A stretch of DNA of 64,000 nt, taken from NCBI RefSeq assembly GCF_030547185.1, contig NZ_JAUOQR010000006.1, positions 1 through 64,000 on the forward strand, in the 5' to 3' direction. This document shows positions 21,212 through 31,136 of this stretch, in pieces. The position numbers were made by a program, and so were the translations under genes. The notes under the pieces were generated by a model, which searched no databases, was not told where the DNA came from, and saw only the letters and a program-made list of their open reading frames with translations. Origin of the DNA: Neptuniibacter sp. 1_MG-2023. GTDB taxonomy: Bacteria; Pseudomonadota; Gammaproteobacteria; Pseudomonadales; Balneatricaceae. Each line of letters begins with the position of its first letter. Position 1 is the stretch's first letter.

Positions 21212-21556
21212 TTATTCTTCAAACTTATAATATTCTTTATTTAGATAGCTCGCGACGTCCGCAACATCTTCAGGAAACCAGCCGACATCTAAGTTTGTAT
21301 TGCAGCCTTCAACAAATGCTTCTAATTTTGCAAATGTTGTCACTTTACGTTGCTCACTCATATAGAGCGACGAATCATGGCAGGTTTCACAATTAGCATC
21401 GGTATGAGCCTCACCATGGATTGTTTTCTCGATTTCGACCTCATGGTAAAGCACTTCACCATTAGCGGCATCACCAGCGCTCACTAGACTAGGAGAGAGA
21501 GCTAGAACGACAGTTGCAAGCAAGGTAGGGAGTATTCTTTTCGACTCGTTCGACAT
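21212..21556 (-). CDS. Small periplasmic c-type cytochrome
   Basis: The 114-residue protein has a signal peptide (about 1-27, ending VSA), one haem c site CETCH (Cys56, Cys59, His60) and a C-terminal region VADVASYLNKEYYKF that resembles the end of class I cytochromes, although no distal Met is obvious there. AAAGGAGG stands at ideal distance before the ATG. It is a single gene upstream of dsbD, whose product delivers reductant for haem attachment. Electron partner is unknown. Confidence 0.85.
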   Translation of the reverse strand: MSNESKRILPTLLATVVLALSPSLVSAGDAANGEVLYHEVEIEKTIHGEAHTDANCETCHDSSLYMSEQRKVTTFAKLEAFVEGCNTNLDVGWFPEDVADVASYLNKEYYKFEE

Positions 21557-21653
21557 ATAAACCTCCTTTACACATTTGTAATTATTGTTTTGAGTAAACT
21601 ATACCCTCCCCCTTTAGCAAAAGCGCCGTCCATAGAGGAAAGAGAGAACTAAA

Positions 21654-23528
21654 TTAGATCTCCCTGATATGATCTATAAACTCCTTAGGTTCGACAACCC
21701 CTATTAAAGTCTTATTCTGGACAATCTCTCCTGATCGATCATAAAACACTAAAGCAGGAGGGCCTATAATATTGTAGGCTTTGCTTAATGCTTTTGCGGG
21801 CTGGTCATTCTTAGTGACATCAACCTTAATCACCTTAAATGATGTTAAAGCCTGCTGAACAGATAGATCTGAAAAAGTAACCACGTCCAATTCAACACAA
21901 GCGACACACCAATCAGCATAAAAATCTAACATAACGGGCTGCTGTTTCTTTTTAGCATCCTCTAGCTCAAGAACTAACTGCTCAGGGGTGTAAACTTTAA
22001 TAAATGCTAGTTTGTTAGTTGTTTGTGCATTCGATCCGGCAAAAGCCTTAAGAGGATAGATCAAGCTATTGCCACCGGCTAATGCGCCAGCCATCAACGC
22101 TATAGCGTAAAGCAAAATAACAATGCCTAAACCTTTAGCCAGTTGCAGCCTAGCGGTCTCCTTTTTAGCATGGGACAACACGCCCATATAAACCGCGGAT
22201 ACAATTAAAACCAAAGCCGTTAACCACATAGTCACAACGGTTGGCACAATACGATCCAGCATCCAAATAGCGAGCAATAAGAGTAAAACACCGAATACAG
22301 CCTTGACCTTATCCATCCAAAGTCCGGCATGGGGCAATAACTTACCCGCCGAAGTACCCACGAGAATCAAAGGTACACCCATCCCAAGACTCATACTAAA
22401 CAGTGCGCTCCCACCTAATACGGGATCACCCGTCTGTCCAATATAGATCAAAGCACCCGCCAAAGGCGCTGCCATACAAGGACCAACAATCAGCGCTGAC
22501 AACAAGCCCATAATGGCGACACCTGCAATCGTCCCACCCTCTTGGCTATTACTTGCTTGGCTTAACTTACTCTGTATGCCATTAGGTAGCTGTAATTCAT
22601 AAAAACCAAACATAGATAAAGACAACAGAACAAAAATAAAACTGAAGACACTTATAATCCATGGGTTTTGAAATAATGCTTGAAGGTTTTCACCAAATAA
22701 ACCGGCAAAAATACCCGCCAAAGTATATGTCACCGATACGGCCAATACATACACAATAGACAGTGTTAAGCCTTTAGCTGCTGTAACTTGCTTCCCCTGA
22801 CCGGCAATAATGCTGGATAGAATTGGGATCATAGGAAACACACAAGGGGTAAATGACAAGGCTAAACCGGCGATAAAAAAGGCACCTAAAGTAACAAATA
22901 GATTTCCCTGATTAAGCATCTGAGCAAATTGATCTTGCTCACTTAGCACTACAGCCGTTTCCGACGTTGCTGTAGCCGTGGCTGTATTATCCGTTTCTAT
23001 ATTTTCTGCATCGCCTACAGTTGCCATTTCTGTTTTATCAGAAACAGGCTCAACACTTATAACGGAGATCTCTTTTGTCACTGGAGGGTAACAGATCCCT
23101 CCCTCCCAACAGCCTTGATAAGTGACTATAAGTTTATCATCAACTATTTGATCATTAGCACTTGCTAAATCAATAGTGACCTCAGCCCTGTTGTGATAAA
23201 CCCAGACTTGACCAAAAAGCGGGTCATCTTTTTGCTCTGCGGGACTGTTCAAACGATTAAGTATTTTAGTATTTGCACCGCTTTTTAATTCTATTCGATC
23301 ACGATAGAGGTAATAGTCATTAGGTATATCCCAATAAAGACTAAGCTGATTCCCCTCTTGAATCTGTCCAAAGACAAACGCTTTTTCAACCTCTAAAGGC
23401 CCCTTCTCTGCAAAAGGGTTATTATCAAATAATCCAGCGTTCGCTTGCTGAGTGCAAAAAAGCAACAAGACAAAGAGGAGAGGACTGAAAATGCTGCGTT
23501 TGAATAAGTGAAATACTGAGGTAACCAT
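21654..23528 (-). CDS. dsbD: Thiol:disulfide interchange protein DsbD
   Basis: DsbD moves electrons from cytoplasmic thioredoxin across the inner membrane to DsbC/G and CcmG. The 624-residue protein has a signal peptide, an N-terminal domain with the Cys pair in CWEGGICYPP, a membrane domain of eight helices with the redox cysteines in FTPCVFPMIPIL and IVGPCMAAPLAG, and a C-terminal thioredoxin domain with YADWCVACVELD. A Thr/Ala-rich linker (about 165-190) separates the first two. All catalytic cysteines are present. Confidence 0.96.
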   Translation of the reverse strand: MVTSVFHLFKRSIFSPLLFVLLLFCTQQANAGLFDNNPFAEKGPLEVEKAFVFGQIQEGNQLSLYWDIPNDYYLYRDRIELKSGANTKILNRLNSPAEQKDDPLFGQVWVYHNRAEVTIDLASANDQIVDDKLIVTYQGCWEGGICYPPVTKEISVISVEPVSDKTEMATVGDAENIETDNTATATATSETAVVLSEQDQFAQMLNQGNLFVTLGAFFIAGLALSFTPCVFPMIPILSSIIAGQGKQVTAAKGLTLSIVYVLAVSVTYTLAGIFAGLFGENLQALFQNPWIISVFSFIFVLLSLSMFGFYELQLPNGIQSKLSQASNSQEGGTIAGVAIMGLLSALIVGPCMAAPLAGALIYIGQTGDPVLGGSALFSMSLGMGVPLILVGTSAGKLLPHAGLWMDKVKAVFGVLLLLLAIWMLDRIVPTVVTMWLTALVLIVSAVYMGVLSHAKKETARLQLAKGLGIVILLYAIALMAGALAGGNSLIYPLKAFAGSNAQTTNKLAFIKVYTPEQLVLELEDAKKKQQPVMLDFYADWCVACVELDVVTFSDLSVQQALTSFKVIKVDVTKNDQPAKALSKAYNIIGPPALVFYDRSGEIVQNKTLIGVVEPKEFIDHIREI

Positions 23529-23854
23529 CTAATGCCTACAATTCCGATAAAATTCTATAGCTATGTTGACCGCTTTTATTTAATTCAGTTCTAAAAATAC
23601 GACATTAAAGAATAAATAAATAGCGTAAAAAATTAGAAGCGCAGTGTATCACGGCTAATCGCAACGACACATTCATCTGTTTCCCCCTAAATAGTCAATT
23701 GTTATGCATTTAGATGCATAATTGACCTTATGCACACTTATAACCGTAGTGTGTTTATGGTAAAAAAGGCGACACATTTACAAAGAGTTTAGATAGCCAA
23801 CAATTCCGACACTTTATTATGGATATTAGGCTCTCTATAGCAGGAAAAGTGATA
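23529..23854. other. Divergent promoter region of dsbD and the DAHP synthase gene
   Basis: The 326 bases contain a perfect inverted repeat TTATGCAT/ATGCATAA with a TTAG spacer at 23702-23721, then TTGACC at 23723-23728, a possible -35 for the DAHP synthase gene, although no good -10 is at the right distance. No TyrR box is evident. Confidence 0.45.
23702..23721. repeat. Perfect 8-bp inverted repeat upstream of the DAHP synthase gene
   Basis: TTATGCAT and ATGCATAA flank four bases, directly next to a TTGACC candidate -35. The position suits an operator, but the binding protein is unknown. Confidence 0.4.
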
Positions 23855-24922
23855 ATGACTGATATACGCGTTGACGATTTAAATATCCAATCAAATACCG
23901 TCCTAATCTCTCCGGACGTTTTAAAAGCAGAGATGCCTATTTCAGAGAAAGCGGCTTCTGCTGTTTTAACGGGCCGCTCTGTAATTCGTGACATACTTGA
24001 TCGTAAAGATCCTCGCCTATTTATCGTAGTGGGCCCTTGCTCAATACATGACACCGAAGCGGCACTTGAATACGGCAAAAAATTAGTTGCTCTTCAAGAA
24101 CAGGTTAAAGACTCTCTGTATTTGGTTATGCGCGTTTATTTTGAGAAACCTCGTACAACCGTAGGGTGGAAAGGCCTAATTAATGACCCTCACCTAAACG
24201 ATTCTTTCGAGATCGAAGAAGGGCTACATATTGCGCGCAAGTTGCTTATCGACCTTTCTGAAATGGGGCTGCCTTTAGCCACTGAGGCCCTAGATCCTAT
24301 TTCACCACAATACATACAAGACCTTATCGCCTGGTCTGCTATTGGTGCTCGTACAACTGAGTCTCAGACACACCGTGAGATGTCGTCTGGCCTATCTTGT
24401 GCGGTAGGCTTCAAAAATGGCACAGACGGTGGCTTAAGCGTAGCAACTAATGCTCTTAAATCAGTGAGCGCTCCTCACCGCTTCTTAGGTATTAACTCTG
24501 AAGGCCAAGTATCAATTGTCCATACTAAAGGCAATCAGTATGGTCATGTTGTACTGCGTGGTGGCGGTGGCAAACCTAACTATGATTCAGTCAATGTTTC
24601 TATTTGTGAACAAGCACTTGAGAAAGCAGGTCTTGCTAACAATATTATGATCGACTGTAGCCACGAAAACTCAAGCAAAGATCCAGCTCTTCAGCCTCTT
24701 GTCGCTGAAAACGCTGCAAACCAGATTCTTGAAGGTAACAAATCTATTGTTGGCTTGATGATTGAAAGTAATATCGGCTGGGGCAATCAGGCGATTCCCG
24801 AAAACCTAGACGATCTTGTTTACGGCGTATCTGTTACTGATGGCTGTATTGATTGGGATAGCACAGAAAAATGCTTATTAGGTATGCATGAAAAGCTAAC
24901 TAAGGTTTTACCTAACCGATAA
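23855..24922 (+). CDS. aroG: 3-deoxy-7-phosphoheptulonate synthase (class I)
   Basis: DAHP synthase condenses phosphoenolpyruvate and erythrose 4-phosphate at the head of the shikimate pathway. The 355-residue protein has VVGPCSIHD, the PEP-binding YFEKPRTTVGWKGLINDPHL, ESQTHREMSSGLSC and the metal-binding CSHENSSKDP. It belongs to the AroF/G/H group; which amino acid inhibits it cannot be told by eye, so the symbol is provisional. The ATG 23855 follows AGGAAAA. ATG 23819 would add 12 non-conserved residues. A bidirectional terminator follows. Confidence 0.93.
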   Translation: MTDIRVDDLNIQSNTVLISPDVLKAEMPISEKAASAVLTGRSVIRDILDRKDPRLFIVVGPCSIHDTEAALEYGKKLVALQEQVKDSLYLVMRVYFEKPRTTVGWKGLINDPHLNDSFEIEEGLHIARKLLIDLSEMGLPLATEALDPISPQYIQDLIAWSAIGARTTESQTHREMSSGLSCAVGFKNGTDGGLSVATNALKSVSAPHRFLGINSEGQVSIVHTKGNQYGHVVLRGGGGKPNYDSVNVSICEQALEKAGLANNIMIDCSHENSSKDPALQPLVAENAANQILEGNKSIVGLMIESNIGWGNQAIPENLDDLVYGVSVTDGCIDWDSTEKCLLGMHEKLTKVLPNR

Positions 24923-24935
24923 GCGGCACACTGCA

Positions 24936-24974
24936 AAAAAAATGCGCATACAGTTTACTGATGCGCATTTTTTA
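24936..24974. terminator. Bidirectional terminator after the DAHP synthase gene
   Basis: AAATGCGCAT (24940-24949) pairs with ATGCGCATTT (24961-24970) across an 11-base loop, with A and T tracts on either side, so it also serves the convergent Hpt gene. Confidence 0.85.
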
Positions 24975-25011
24975 TGTCTTGCTGTTAGCCCCCCCAAATC
25001 TGAGGCTGATT

Positions 25012-26151
25012 CTATAGACTTACGCCCAACACATCGCTATGCACCATTTGATTAAATAATAGAACAATCTCAGGTGAGAATCGGTAACTCTCTTCACTGT
25101 TAATCCGGCTTAAGGATTTAGACACAGCAATTTTTACTTTGTGATCTTTTTTCAGCTTGAAATAACACTGCTGATAGTAACGTATCAACGCTATGATCAT
25201 GCTGCCTTGATTAATTTCGTCCCCTTTCAACCCTAAAGGACCTAGCCCATCATAACGTTCGTAACTCTGTAAAACGATCTCTGCAGCCTCATCCCACTGG
25301 TTCGATAACTTTAAAAAACCAGCTGATAATTCCAACTGTTCCAATGCCTTATTCTTTTCCCAACTGGCAGACCGTAAAGCTATATCAAATACTGGAGAAG
25401 AGACAAAACGCGCACCTAATGTTTGAAAATAAAAGGCTGCTCTTAACTGATCCTCATCAACCACTGAGCCCAATCTATCATTCAGCCAAAGGCACAAACT
25501 TAATAATTTCTCTTGATCCCCCGGCTGTTGTATAGATTGACTACTCACCCGCTGAGCAACCGATGCCATAAACGCTAAACCATCAAAGCTTTGGTTAACC
25601 TCAGGAACCGACGTCTGCACAGCGCGATTCCCTTGCTGTGCTAAACGCTTGAGTACCTGCTCACTTTCGTCTTCACTGTTCGTTAAAATCCCAGAGAAGC
25701 TTTCCAAGGTTGTCTGAATAACAGAATCACGTGTAGAGAGAGAAGCATCATAAACATGGGACACCCCTTTCAGGAGAATTTCCACATGAATATCAGGAAT
25801 AGAACCTAGCGAGATCGCCTCAGCAATTAACTGTTCGAGACGCGCAAACACAAAGGTCATAAATTCACCTTGTGCCGGTGTATACAAATAATCACCCTGC
25901 CTAATTTGATCGGCTATATCTTCTAATTTATGACAAACCTCTGCAACAGAATCCAAAAAAACCATATGTGAGTTTCCTTTAACCGAATGAACGGCACGAA
26001 ACATCTCATTAATGGTCTCTTGATCATATTTAGTATCTAAACGACTAAAGCAGCGCTCAAGCTCTTCCATTGCTTCTCTAAAACTTGTGTAGAACTCTCG
26101 CTTAAGCTCTAAGTCCAGACTATTAAATCCATCAATATCTGTCGTAATCAT
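25012..26151 (-). CDS. Hpt-domain protein with degenerate HD-GYP-like C-terminus
   Basis: Residues 1-~110 are a histidine phosphotransfer domain: FRAVHSVKGNSH puts the phospho-acceptor at His55, as in CheA P1. The C-terminal part (about 190-350) reads YERYDGLGPLGLKGDEINQGSMIIALIRYY, which lines up with the GYP segment of HD-GYP phosphodiesterases (DGxGYPxGLxGxxI) but lacks the HD metal ligands and the exact GYP. This suggests a catalytically dead module. No kinase or response regulator is adjacent. The likely role is in a phosphorelay, possibly with c-di-GMP crosstalk, by inference. Confidence 0.72.
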   Translation of the reverse strand: MITTDIDGFNSLDLELKREFYTSFREAMEELERCFSRLDTKYDQETINEMFRAVHSVKGNSHMVFLDSVAEVCHKLEDIADQIRQGDYLYTPAQGEFMTFVFARLEQLIAEAISLGSIPDIHVEILLKGVSHVYDASLSTRDSVIQTTLESFSGILTNSEDESEQVLKRLAQQGNRAVQTSVPEVNQSFDGLAFMASVAQRVSSQSIQQPGDQEKLLSLCLWLNDRLGSVVDEDQLRAAFYFQTLGARFVSSPVFDIALRSASWEKNKALEQLELSAGFLKLSNQWDEAAEIVLQSYERYDGLGPLGLKGDEINQGSMIIALIRYYQQCYFKLKKDHKVKIAVSKSLSRINSEESYRFSPEIVLLFNQMVHSDVLGVSL

Positions 26152-26184
26152 TAGATACCAAACTAGTTATCGAAAAAAAGACAT

Positions 26185-26214
26185 AAAAAAAGGATAGCAA
26201 AGCTATCCTTTTAA
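26185..26214 (-). terminator. Terminator after clpX
   Basis: AAAGGATAGC/GCTATCCTTT hairpin with a three-base loop; on the minus strand it is followed by TTTTTTATG. Confidence 0.85.
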
Positions 26215-26233
26215 AAGAAATATAAAAACAAAA

Positions 26234-27523
26234 TTAATCGTCAGGCATCGCCTTAGCTTGATCTGTGTTTTCATAAATCAAGATAGGATCGTTATCGCCT
26301 TCAATAACACCCTCATCGATTACAACTTTGCTTACATTTTCCATAGAAGGCAGCTGATACATAATATCAAGCAAGGTTGCTTCCATAATAGATCGCAAGC
26401 CTCGTGCACCGGTTTTACGCTCTAAAGCTTTCTTAGCAATCGCATCAAGTGCAGATTCACGGAAATCAACTTCCGCACCTTCCATATCAAACAAGGCAGC
26501 ATACTGCTTAGTCAGACTGTTTTTCGGCTCAGTCAAAATTTGAATCAGCGCTGACTCATCAAGCTCAGCCAAGGTAGCGATCATCGGTAGACGACCAACA
26601 AACTCAGGGATCAAACCGTATTTAACTAAGTCTTCAGCTTCAAGTTCAAGCAAGCTATCAGAAACCGTTTTCTCTTCATCCTTGCCTTTAACAATAGCAT
26701 TAAAGCCAATAGAGCCTTTCTCGGAACGATCACGGATAATGTTTTCAAGGCCCGCGAATGCACCACCACAGATAAATAGAATATTTGAGGTATCAACCTG
26801 CAAAAATTCTTGCTGTGGGTGTTTACGTCCACCTTGAGGAGGAACAGAAGCAACAGTCCCTTCAATCAGCTTCAATAGGGCTTGCTGAACACCTTCACCT
26901 GATACATCACGTGTAATTGATGGGTTATCAGATTTACGTGAAATCTTATCAATCTCATCAATATATACGATGCCTAACTGAGCTTTCTCAACATCATATT
27001 CACATTTCTGCAGTAGTTTTTGGATAATATTCTCAACATCCTCACCTACATAGCCAGCTTCAGTCAAGGTTGTTGCATCAGCCATAGTGAAAGGCACATT
27101 CAAAAGACGTGCTAATGTTTGAGCCAGCAGCGTTTTACCACTCCCAGTAGGACCAATAAGAAGTATATTACTTTTACTCAGCTCAACGTCTGATTTGCTG
27201 CTCTTTTGGAAACGCAGGCGTTTATAGTGATTATAAACCGCTACCGCTAATACTTTTTTAGCGCGATCTTGGCCAATAACATACTCATCCAACGCCGCGC
27301 TCAGCTCAGCAGGCGTAGGAAGATGATCACTTTCCTCTTGCGGCTCCGCATCCTGAATTTCTTCACGAATAATGTCATTACATAAATCTACACATTCGTC
27401 ACAGATAAAAACAGAAGGCCCAGCAATCAGCTTACGTACTTCATCTTGGCTTTTACCACAAAATGAACAGTACAATAACTTGCCGTCATCATCACCGTCT
27501 TTACCTTTGATTTCGTCGGTCAT
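26234..27523 (-). CDS. clpX: ATP-dependent Clp protease ATPase subunit ClpX
   Basis: ClpX unfolds substrates (SsrA-tagged and others) for ClpP. The 429-residue protein has the N-terminal C4 zinc domain (CSFCGKSQ ... CDECVDLC), Walker [13 protein letters not shown], Walker [10 protein letters not shown], the GYVGEDVEN pore loop, the RKH loop (GGRKHPQQ) and the ClpP-binding IGF tripeptide in [15 protein letters not shown] precedes the ATG. It follows tig and clpP in the conserved order. Confidence 0.98.
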   Translation of the reverse strand: MTDEIKGKDGDDDGKLLYCSFCGKSQDEVRKLIAGPSVFICDECVDLCNDIIREEIQDAEPQEESDHLPTPAELSAALDEYVIGQDRAKKVLAVAVYNHYKRLRFQKSSKSDVELSKSNILLIGPTGSGKTLLAQTLARLLNVPFTMADATTLTEAGYVGEDVENIIQKLLQKCEYDVEKAQLGIVYIDEIDKISRKSDNPSITRDVSGEGVQQALLKLIEGTVASVPPQGGRKHPQQEFLQVDTSNILFICGGAFAGLENIIRDRSEKGSIGFNAIVKGKDEEKTVSDSLLELEAEDLVKYGLIPEFVGRLPMIATLAELDESALIQILTEPKNSLTKQYAALFDMEGAEVDFRESALDAIAKKALERKTGARGLRSIMEATLLDIMYQLPSMENVSKVVIDEGVIEGDNDPILIYENTDQAKAMPDD

Positions 27524-27650
27524 TCGACTTCCTCGTTTATTCTAGTTCGGACTTATATTCACTATAGTCAAGAAGCAGACACTTTCAATTTTGACCTTAA
27601 AAGCATCTCGCTACTGACTAGAATATAATAAAAATCTTAATACCTATTTA

Positions 27651-28277
27651 TCAGTCCGTATTTCGACGATCTAACACGTCATCAATCAAACCATATTCTT
27701 TAGCAGCGTATGGATCCATAAAGTTATCTCGGTCAGTATCTCGAGCAATGGTTTCAAGATCCTGCCCTGAATGTTCAGCTAATAAAGTATTTAACTTATT
27801 ACGAATACTCAGAATCTCTTTTGTATGAATCTCAATATCTGTCGCTTGCCCTTGATAACCACCTAAAGGCTGATGAATCATCACACGCGAGTTTGGCAAA
27901 GCAAAACGCTTGCCTTTAGCACCACCGGTCAATAGGAAGGCTCCCATACTTGCTGCCTGCCCCATACACATCGTACTTACATCCGGTTTGATGAACTGCA
28001 TAGTGTCGTAAATAGACATGCCTGCAGTAACGGAACCGCCCGGTGAATTAATATACAGATGGATATCTTTATCTGGGTTTTCCGCTTCTAGAAATAGCAA
28101 CTGAGCTACTACTAGATTTGCCATATGATCTTCTACAGGACCGACCAAAAAGATCACACGCTCTTTTAAGAGACGGGAATAGATATCATAGGCTCGTTCA
28201 CCACGTGCAGATTGTTCAACAACCATAGGAACAAGACTGCTTAGGATATCAGCACCACCCTTTCCAAAATCCGTCAT
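27651..28277 (-). CDS. clpP: ATP-dependent Clp protease proteolytic subunit ClpP
   Basis: ClpP is the serine protease chamber used by ClpX and ClpA. The 208-residue protein has the triad Ser110 (GQAASMGAF), His135 (RVMIHQP) and Asp184 (TDRDNFM), with an N-terminal propeptide of about 13 residues as in E. coli. AAGGAG is placed correctly before the ATG. The 249-base gap after tig contains the tig terminator, so clpP probably has its own promoter. Confidence 0.98.
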   Translation of the reverse strand: MTDFGKGGADILSSLVPMVVEQSARGERAYDIYSRLLKERVIFLVGPVEDHMANLVVAQLLFLEAENPDKDIHLYINSPGGSVTAGMSIYDTMQFIKPDVSTMCMGQAASMGAFLLTGGAKGKRFALPNSRVMIHQPLGGYQGQATDIEIHTKEILSIRNKLNTLLAEHSGQDLETIARDTDRDNFMDPYAAKEYGLIDDVLDRRNTD

Positions 28278-28470
28278 CTATCACTCCTTAAACGGAAACA
28301 TTTTTAAAACCAAGCACTCGATAATACTACGTTAATTCGGCCTAAGAAACCGATCATATAAATGAAATTAATTACTTTTACCTATATGTGGTAACAGATA
28401 ACAAACCAAACGAATAAATAAAACCGAAAAATCAAAGCACTTAGAGGAATTTGTTCAGCGTAAATAAAAA

Positions 28471-28503
28471 AACGACAGCCGCACAAACGAACTGTCGTTT
28501 TAA
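28471..28503 (-). terminator. Terminator after tig
   Basis: AAAACGACAG/CTGTCGTTTT hairpin with a 13-base loop; on the minus strand it is followed by a T-rich stretch (TTTATTTACG). Confidence 0.8.
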
Positions 28504-28526
28504 AATCAATCTAGCTTAAATAGAGA

Positions 28527-29861
28527 TTATTCAGTCTCTTCAGCTTCTGCAGCAGCAGGCTGTTCCGGTTTGATAGCATCTTCATAGCTTACAGATACTT
28601 CAGACACTTTAGCTGTTGCAAGCAGTTTATCAACAACCTGCTCTTCAAGAACTAGCCCTTTAATCTGGCCTAGCATCTCTTCATTGCCCATGTACCAGTC
28701 AATAACTTGCTGAGGATCCTGATATGTTTCAGCCATCTCTTCAAGTGTTTCACGAACACGTGCTTCATCAGCTTCAAGTTCATTAACTTTAATGACTTCC
28801 TGCATCAACAAACCAATTTTAACGCGGCGATCCGCTTGATCTGTGAACATCTCTTTAGGCAGAGCATTTGGATCCATATCTGAATCTGGGCCTGCAAACT
28901 GCATAACAGCCTGACGACGTAGATTGTCAATTTCGCCATCAACTAACGCAGACGGTACGTCGATTGCGTTGATCTCTAGTAATTTGCTGAAAACTTGATC
29001 TTTCAACTTCATCTTAAGCGCTTGCTTAAGTTCACGCGCCATGTTTTTACCAACTTCAGCACGGAACGCTTCTTCAGTTTTATCTTCTAAACCAAATTTA
29101 GCAAAAAACTCTTCGTTAAGTTCAGCAAGTACCTGTTCGGATACGCTTGCAACTTTAACTTTAAAGACTGCATCTTTACCTTGCAGATTTTCTGCTTGGT
29201 AAGACTCAGGGAAAGTGACCTTAACTTCAACTTCGTCGCCCGCTTTAGCACCAACCAAACCTGCTTCGAAACCAGGAATCATTGTGTTAGAACCTAGTAC
29301 TAGGTCCATGCCTTCGCCTTTACCACCATCAAACGCTTCACCATCAATGAAACCTTCAAAGTCGATACGCAGACGATCATCCATCGCTGCTTCACGCTCA
29401 ACTTCAGCCCAATCAGCTTGCTGCTTGCGTAAAGTTTCGATCATCTGATCTAGATCAGCATCTTTTACGTCAGCGCTTTTCTTTTCAATTTCAACTGAAG
29501 AGAAATCCGCTAGTTCAATAGATGGGTAAACTTCAAATTTAGCTGTGTACTCTAGGTTTTCACCTTCAACATCTTTTGTAAAATCAATTGATGGAGTGCC
29601 AGCTGGGTTAATCTCTTCCTGTTGAAGTGCCTGGTAGAAGCTTTCCTGAACTACCTGACCTAAAACCTCTTCACGAATACCTTTACCATAACGCTGCTTA
29701 ACAACTTTGACAGGTACTTTGCCTGGGCGGAAACCATCGATTTTTACTGTACGTGCTGTCTGTTGGATGCGTTTAGTAACATCCTGATCGATGCGCTCTG
29801 CTGGGACGGAAATCGTCATCAGACGCTCTAGGCCAGAAGTCGTTTCAACGGAAACTTGCAT
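28527..29861 (-). CDS. tig: Trigger factor (ribosome-bound chaperone and PPIase)
   Basis: Trigger factor meets nascent chains at the ribosome exit. The 444-residue protein has the ribosome-binding signature GFRPGKVP near residue 44, the FKBP-like PPIase domain (about 150-245, DRLRIDFEGFIDGEAFDGG) and a helical C-terminal chaperone domain, ending in an Ala/Glu-rich tail. I take ATG 29861, eight bases after GAGG, not the GTG at 29873. Order tig-clpP-clpX is conserved. Confidence 0.97.
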   Translation of the reverse strand: MQVSVETTSGLERLMTISVPAERIDQDVTKRIQQTARTVKIDGFRPGKVPVKVVKQRYGKGIREEVLGQVVQESFYQALQQEEINPAGTPSIDFTKDVEGENLEYTAKFEVYPSIELADFSSVEIEKKSADVKDADLDQMIETLRKQQADWAEVEREAAMDDRLRIDFEGFIDGEAFDGGKGEGMDLVLGSNTMIPGFEAGLVGAKAGDEVEVKVTFPESYQAENLQGKDAVFKVKVASVSEQVLAELNEEFFAKFGLEDKTEEAFRAEVGKNMARELKQALKMKLKDQVFSKLLEINAIDVPSALVDGEIDNLRRQAVMQFAGPDSDMDPNALPKEMFTDQADRRVKIGLLMQEVIKVNELEADEARVRETLEEMAETYQDPQQVIDWYMGNEEMLGQIKGLVLEEQVVDKLLATAKVSEVSVSYEDAIKPEQPAAAEAEETE

Positions 29862-29980
29862 GTAATGCCTCACAAATAAAAAATGCTTGTATCAATAATC
29901 TTCAACAGACCGACGAATCATTCATAACGTCGCTTAATCTGCACAGTACTCGGCAAGGCCGAGAGAAATCAAAGCGCGAA

Positions 29981-30009
29981 ATTTTCCGGCAACTAGGCGA
30001 ATTAGTCAA
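29981..30009 (-). promoter_or_regulatory. Putative sigma-70 promoter of tig
   Basis: On the minus strand TTGACT (30004-30009) and GAAAAT (29981-29986) are 17 bases apart. The predicted leader contains a CTCGGC/GGCCGAG hairpin at 29950-29964. Confidence 0.5.
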
Positions 30010-30135
30010 GTTTGAGAGCAAAATAATTTAAAGAAAGTAAAAAACAATTTAACTAGACTCAAAACAGAAGATGATTTTATTGTTTAGAGCGCTGGTATAT
30101 AGAGAAGAAAGGAGTATTGAGAGGTTAAGAAAAAA

Positions 30136-30220
<85 letters not shown>

Positions 30221-30287
30221 GCACTGTGTTCACTGATTATACAGTGATATTTTTTCTAAAACTAACTGCTTATTAAAGTATCGTAAA

Positions 30288-30372
<85 letters not shown>

Positions 30373-30403
30373 ATATACGGTACTTAATAATTCTTTACTG
30401 TAA

Positions 30404-30480
30404 TGGGGTGGACAATGGGGCTCGAACCCACGACCGCCGGAATCACAATCCGGAGCTCTACCAACTGAGCTATGCCCACC
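30404..30480 (-). tRNA. tRNA-His(GUG), copy 1
   Basis: It has an extra 5' G (G-1), acceptor GTGGGCA/TGTCCAC, discriminator C, anticodon loop TTGTGAT with GTG, and an encoded CCA. It is identical to the copy at 30600-30676. Confidence 0.97.
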
Positions 30481-30499
30481 ACAGAGAACATCTTACAAA

Positions 30500-30584
<85 letters not shown>

Positions 30585-30599
30585 TTACCTTTTAGAGAA

Positions 30600-30676
30600 T
30601 GGGGTGGACAATGGGGCTCGAACCCACGACCGCCGGAATCACAATCCGGAGCTCTACCAACTGAGCTATGCCCACC
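30600..30676 (-). tRNA. tRNA-His(GUG), copy 2
   Basis: It has the same sequence as the copy at 30404-30480, with G-1, GTG anticodon and encoded CCA. Confidence 0.97.
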
Positions 30677-30698
30677 ATAATATTCTCTATACTGACAA

Positions 30699-30775
30699 TG
30701 GTACGCCCACCAGGACTCGAACCTGGAACCTACGCCTTAGAAGGGCGTTGCTCTATCCAGTTGAGCTATAGGCGC
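30699..30775 (-). tRNA. tRNA-Arg(UCU)
   Basis: This 77-nt tRNA has acceptor GCGCCTA/TGGGCGT (with two G-U pairs), anticodon stem ACGCC/GGCGT, loop CTTCTAA with TCT, and an encoded CCA. It is first in the transcribed order. Confidence 0.96.
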
Positions 30776-30777
30776 CC

Positions 30778-31136
30778 GACTCATCGTCAGTCCTTAATAA
30801 TTTAGCACTTTCAAAACAGTATTTGTTAGCTGTTTTTAAGTACCTCGTCTTAAGGAGGTGCGAATAATATACAGCTCTAATTTCAGCGTCAACCCTTTTT
30901 TTATCCAAGAAAATAAATGAGTTAGATTGCTCAACTTATGTGCAGATTAGGTTATTTTCCATACAAAAAAGCACCCTCCTCTCACAAGAACTCATCAACT
31001 GCTTATTTCATAAGGAAGAAATGTGGTTTTTACAGCCTTACTTTCCTCCATCTAATTAGCAAAAGGCGCTTGGAGCTAAATCCTAACCATGAGAGAATTA
31101 TCTCAGTTATATTTTTTCTAAAGGAACCTCCCTTTA
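30778..31136. other. Intergenic region between the tRNA cluster and folD
   Basis: These 359 bases contain the tRNA promoter at 30864-30892. A 72-codon rightward frame at 30938-31156 has no recognisable product and overlaps folD out of frame; I treat it as chance. Nothing else is evident. Confidence 0.5.
30864..30892 (-). promoter_or_regulatory. Promoter of the tRNA operon
   Basis: On the minus strand TTGACG (30887-30892) and TATTAT (30864-30869) are exactly 17 bases apart, followed by a discriminator TCGCACC with several G/C. This is a strong stable-RNA promoter likely subject to stringent control, about 85 bases before tRNA-Arg. Confidence 0.8.
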
